The position numbers and the translations under genes were made by a program. From Methylobacterium sp. J-078 (GTDB lineage Bacteria > Pseudomonadota > Alphaproteobacteria > Rhizobiales > Beijerinckiaceae), in the NCBI RefSeq assembly GCF_022829285.1, contig NZ_JAKSYI010000137.1, positions 1-44,103 on the forward strand: 44,103 bases of DNA, in the 5' to 3' direction. Below, in pieces: positions 41,911-44,103 of this stretch (within the stretch, counting starts at the first letter, position 1; the number at the start of each line of letters is the position of its first letter). Under the pieces are notes generated by a model, which ran no database searches, had not been told where the DNA came from, and saw nothing but the letters and a program-made list of their open reading frames with translations.

Positions 41911-42282
41911 ATGCACGTCAGCCACGTCCCCGACGCGCCGGCCGCTCCGGCCATCGACTTCGACGCCTTCCTGGCCGTGGACATCCGGATCGGCACGGTC
42001 GTGTCGGCGGAGCCTTTCCCGGAGGCGCGCAAGCCCGCCCTGAAGCTCGTCATCGATTTCGGGCCGTCCATCGGCACCAAGCGCTCCAGCGCGCAGATCA
42101 CCGAACACTACCGGGCCGAAGACCTGCCCGGCAGGCAGGTGGCCGCCGTCGTGAATTTCCCGCCGCGCCAGATCGGCAAGTTCCTGTCCGAGGTGCTGAC
42201 CCTCGGCTTCGCCGACGCGAACGGCGCCGTGGTGCTGTTCCGCCCCGACCAGGCGGTGCCGGACGGCAGCCGCCTGTTCTGA
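41911..42282 (+). CDS. csaA: CsaA-like tRNA-binding domain protein
   Basis: A 123-residue protein consisting of one tRNA-binding OB-fold of the CsaA/Met-RS C-terminal type: DIRIGTVVSAEPFPEARKP (about residues 24-42), the loop SSAQITEHY, and VNFPPRQIG near the end. In Bacillus CsaA acts as an export-related chaperone; in proteobacteria its role is poorly defined. It starts 3 bases after the iron permease stop, so it is probably co-transcribed, though functionally separate. Confidence 0.88.
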   Translation: MHVSHVPDAPAAPAIDFDAFLAVDIRIGTVVSAEPFPEARKPALKLVIDFGPSIGTKRSSAQITEHYRAEDLPGRQVAAVVNFPPRQIGKFLSEVLTLGFADANGAVVLFRPDQAVPDGSRLF

Positions 42283-42345
42283 GGTACGGTTGCGGGCGCA
42301 GCGAAACTTCGCCATGTCTGCGGCCGTAATGCCGTCCGAGATCCC

Positions 42346-42684
42346 ATGACTGCGCCCGAGAACGAAGAGCCCGGCCTCGCCTGGGACCAGGACTTCGCCG
42401 ACCAGCTGATCGGCGCCACGCTCCTCGTCGGCATCACCTACCTGCAGCACGACGGCACCCTGGTACGGCGCGAGCAGGTGTTCGGCCCCGTGGCCGCCGT
42501 CGACGCCGAGATCGGCATCACGATCCTGCGCAGCGATACCGGCGAGCCCTATATCGTGGCCCCCGTCCTCGAGGCGATCGAGCCCGCCTCGCCCGGCCAT
42601 TACCAGCTCACCGAGACGGATGCTGTGATCGAGGACCCGGACTACACCGTGACCTTCAGCGTCACCGCACCGCTGCGCCACTGA
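42346..42684 (+). CDS. Small acidic protein, unknown function
   Basis: A 112-residue protein that I do not recognise. It is acidic, has no signal peptide or membrane helix, and contains alternating hydrophobic segments (LVGITYLQ, VAAVDAEIGITIL, YTVTFSVTA) that suggest an all-beta fold. Codon use matches its neighbours, so it is likely a real gene. It is 63 bases after csaA on the same strand. Confidence 0.65.
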   Translation: MTAPENEEPGLAWDQDFADQLIGATLLVGITYLQHDGTLVRREQVFGPVAAVDAEIGITILRSDTGEPYIVAPVLEAIEPASPGHYQLTETDAVIEDPDYTVTFSVTAPLRH

Positions 42685-42739
42685 GGCGGAGCGGTCCGCG
42701 AAGGTCTCGTGCGGTCATCGTGCCGCCCGCGACAGTGCG

Positions 42740-42808
42740 GTGCAACAAAATCGCTGGAATGCCACGCCAATCCGGCGGCGTCGGGGTGCCTCTCCCGGCA
42801 TGTTGCAC
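42740..42808. promoter_or_regulatory. Spaced 8-mer inverted repeat before the CoA-ester lyase gene
   Basis: GTGCAACA (42740-42747) and its exact complement TGTTGCAC (42801-42808), 61 bases centre to centre, lie in the 155-base gap before the lyase. About six helical turns apart, they could be two operators bridged by one regulator. A related GCGCAA lies nearby at 42818-42823. Confidence 0.4.
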
Positions 42809-42839
42809 TAAGCTTCAGCGCAAATCACGGGAAGATCCG

Positions 42840-43724
42840 ATGTCCGACCTCCGCCTGCGCCGCAGCGTGCTCTATATGCCCGGTTCGAACCAGAGGGCGC
42901 TCGACAAGGCCAAGACCCTGGCGGCGGATTCCCTGATCCTCGACCTTGAGGATGCGGTGGCGCCCGACGCCAAGGAGATCGCCCGCGAGCAGGTCTGCGC
43001 CGCCGTGAAGGGCGGCGGCTACGGCGAGCGCGAGATCATCATCCGCGTCAACGCCCCCCAGACGCCCTGGGGCGAGGCCGACCTGAAGGCTGCGATCGAG
43101 GCGCGGCCCGACGCGATCCTGATGCCGAAGGTGTCCTCGCCGGCCGTGCTGGAGAGCATCGCCAACCACCTCGAAGCCCTCGACGCCCCCGAGAGCATCG
43201 CCGTCTGGGCGATGATCGAGACCCCGGCCGCGATCCTGAACATCCAGGAGATCGCCAAGGCGCGGCGCGACCGGCGCACCCGCCTGACCTGCTTCGTGCT
43301 GGGCACCAACGATCTGGCCAAGGACACCTGGGCGCAGCTCGTCCCCGGCCGCGTGCCGATGCTGCCCTGGATGATGTTCACCCTCGCGGCCGCCCGCGCC
43401 GAGGGCCTCACCATCCTCGACGGCGTCTGGAACGACATCGAGGACGTGGCCGGGTGCCGGGCCGAGTGCCAGCAGGCCCGCGACCTCGGCTTCGACGGAA
43501 AGACGCTGATCCACCCCAACCAGCTCGAGCCGGCCAACACCTGTTTTGCCCCCTCCGACGAGGAAGTCCGTCGCGCGCGCCTCGTCATCGAGGCCTTCGA
43601 CCGGGAGGAGAACGCCAAGCGCGGCGCGATCAAGATCGAGGGCCGGATGTACGAGCGCCAGCACATCGGCATGGCCCGCCGGGCGGTGAACTGGCGCGAG
43701 GCGATCGCCGCCAAGGGGTATTGA
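42840..43724 (+). CDS. CoA-ester lyase (HpcH/HpaI aldolase, CitE/malyl-CoA lyase-like)
   Basis: A 294-residue enzyme of the citrate-lyase beta / malyl-CoA lyase superfamily. RRSVLYMPGSNQRAL (about residues 6-20), SLILDLEDAVAPDAK (about 35-49), the metal-binding Glu in MIETP, and LIHPNQLEPANTCF are present. It cleaves or forms 3-hydroxyacyl-CoA compounds such as malyl-, citramalyl- or methylmalyl-CoA, or hydrolyses malyl-CoA. In serine-cycle methylotrophs several paralogues exist. The main malyl-CoA lyase of the serine cycle differs in length and N-terminus, so this is probably an accessory one. Confidence 0.88.
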   Translation: MSDLRLRRSVLYMPGSNQRALDKAKTLAADSLILDLEDAVAPDAKEIAREQVCAAVKGGGYGEREIIIRVNAPQTPWGEADLKAAIEARPDAILMPKVSSPAVLESIANHLEALDAPESIAVWAMIETPAAILNIQEIAKARRDRRTRLTCFVLGTNDLAKDTWAQLVPGRVPMLPWMMFTLAAARAEGLTILDGVWNDIEDVAGCRAECQQARDLGFDGKTLIHPNQLEPANTCFAPSDEEVRRARLVIEAFDREENAKRGAIKIEGRMYERQHIGMARRAVNWREAIAAKGY

Positions 43725-43856
43725 CGCCAAAGCCGTCGATCGCACGCAGATACCCGAGGCGGCCCTGCTCCTGCTCCGGGAAGCTCGGGCAATCCGACTT
43801 TGCTGCGCCCCGGAATGATACGGTTTCCGGCTGAATCGTTCGGGCTCTGCCGCGGG

Positions 43857-43949
43857 TCCCCTCTCCTTCGGGAGAGGGACAGGGTGAGGTGTGTGACCTC
43901 TCCGGAAAGGTCACACACCTCACCCCAACCCTCTCCTTTCAGGAGAGGG
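43857..43949. repeat. Compound hairpin repeat module (second copy)
   Basis: Three palindromes in a row: an outer CCCCTCTCC/GGAGAGGG hairpin (43857-43880, one bulge), a central GGGTGAGGTGTGTGACCT with its exact 18-base complement (43882-43899 and 43908-43925), and CCCTCTCCT/AGGAGAGGG (43929-43949, nine pairs). Same vocabulary as 32352-32537. It fills the gap between convergent genes (43725-44007), which otherwise shows nothing. Confidence 0.8.
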
Positions 43950-44007
43950 AACGCGTCGCGCACAGACTGACCGAAGCAATCAACTGAAAACCGTATGACA
44001 CCTCGCA

Positions 44008-44103
44008 TCAGCCTTCGCTGCTGAGCACCTGTCGGGCGCTCGTCCAGGGCCGCGCCCCGTAACGGTCGTTGTCGAGGGGATGCAGGTGGCCGAGGCCGCT
44101 TGC
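44008..44103 (-). CDS. C-terminal end of an unrecognised protein (partial)
   Basis: The last 31 codons and the TGA stop of a gene entering from the right edge on the minus strand. The residues (GLGHLHPLDNDRYGARP...ending VLSSEG) are too few to name a family. High third-position G/C supports real coding, but the call rests on little sequence. Confidence 0.5.
   Translation of the reverse strand, partial: ASGLGHLHPLDNDRYGARPWTSARQVLSSEG

Overview
The window is GC-rich chromosomal DNA with strong G/C preference at third codon positions. Its gene content is that of an alphaproteobacterium in the Hyphomicrobiales, most like Methylobacterium/Methylorubrum. The evidence is: a thyA-folA-hflK-hflC-degP run; serB divergent from miaA; groES-groEL behind a perfect CIRCE element; an alphaproteobacterial SspB; a fumC-DUF4169-ribbon-helix-helix cassette; and a P19/cupredoxin/ferredoxin/FTR1 iron-uptake operon. 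The genus is an impression, not a proven assignment. I see no phage, insertion sequence, CRISPR array, rRNA or plasmid gene, so this looks like ordinary core and soft-core chromosome.

Layout. 1-2.7 kb: an ABC importer of the sulfonate/nitrate/taurine type split around its probable GntR regulator (start of a binding protein, gntR, permease, ATPase). 2.7-3.4 kb: a gene-free stretch with an AT-rich palindrome. 3.41-3.49 kb: tRNA-Thr(CGU). 3.7-5.3 kb: terB-like, lrgA and lrgB in tandem. 5.4-7.9 kb: an SbmA/BacA-type ABC exporter and a small secreted cysteine protein. 8.1-11.6 kb: a 2-oxoglutarate dioxygenase-like protein, then an exported DUF1800/DUF1501 pair. 11.6-13.8 kb: groES-groEL with CIRCE. 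13.9-16.5 kb: a CorA/ZntB transporter and a polysaccharide flippase. 16.6-19.3 kb: glycolate oxidase glcE and glcF without glcD. 19.3-21.2 kb: a divergent metallo-beta-lactamase-fold enzyme and AraC regulator. 21.2-25.6 kb: RHH, DUF4169, fumC, an opposite-strand cytochrome P450, and sspB. 26-32.3 kb: CPBP protease, thyA, folA, hflK, hflC, degP. 32.3-32.6 kb: hairpin repeat module. 32.6-36.5 kb: serB, miaA, a beta-hydroxyacid dehydrogenase and moaA. 36.6-38.5 kb: DUF971 protein and a MATE exporter. 38.6-41.9 kb: iron-uptake operon. 41.9-44.1 kb: csaA, a small unknown protein, a CoA-ester lyase, a second hairpin module, and the tail of a further gene.

How the genes work together. Several blocks are functional units: importer plus regulator, thyA/folA (dTMP synthesis and folate recycling), hflKC/degP (membrane and periplasmic protein quality control), glcEF (glycolate oxidation), and the ferrous-iron uptake operon. 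No block is clearly a wholly new system. The parts least explained by known biology are the exported DUF1800/DUF1501 pair with its dioxygenase-like neighbour; a perfect 10-bp hairpin that takes up half the Shine-Dalgarno of the dehydrogenase gene at 35.3 kb; the iron-response-like site and hairpin before the iron operon; spaced 8-mer inverted repeats before the CoA-ester lyase; the P450 set inside the sspB-fumC cassette; and two compound hairpin repeat modules. Start codons were moved by hand where a Shine-Dalgarno or the family's usual length argued for it, including TTG starts for the AraC and CPBP genes.
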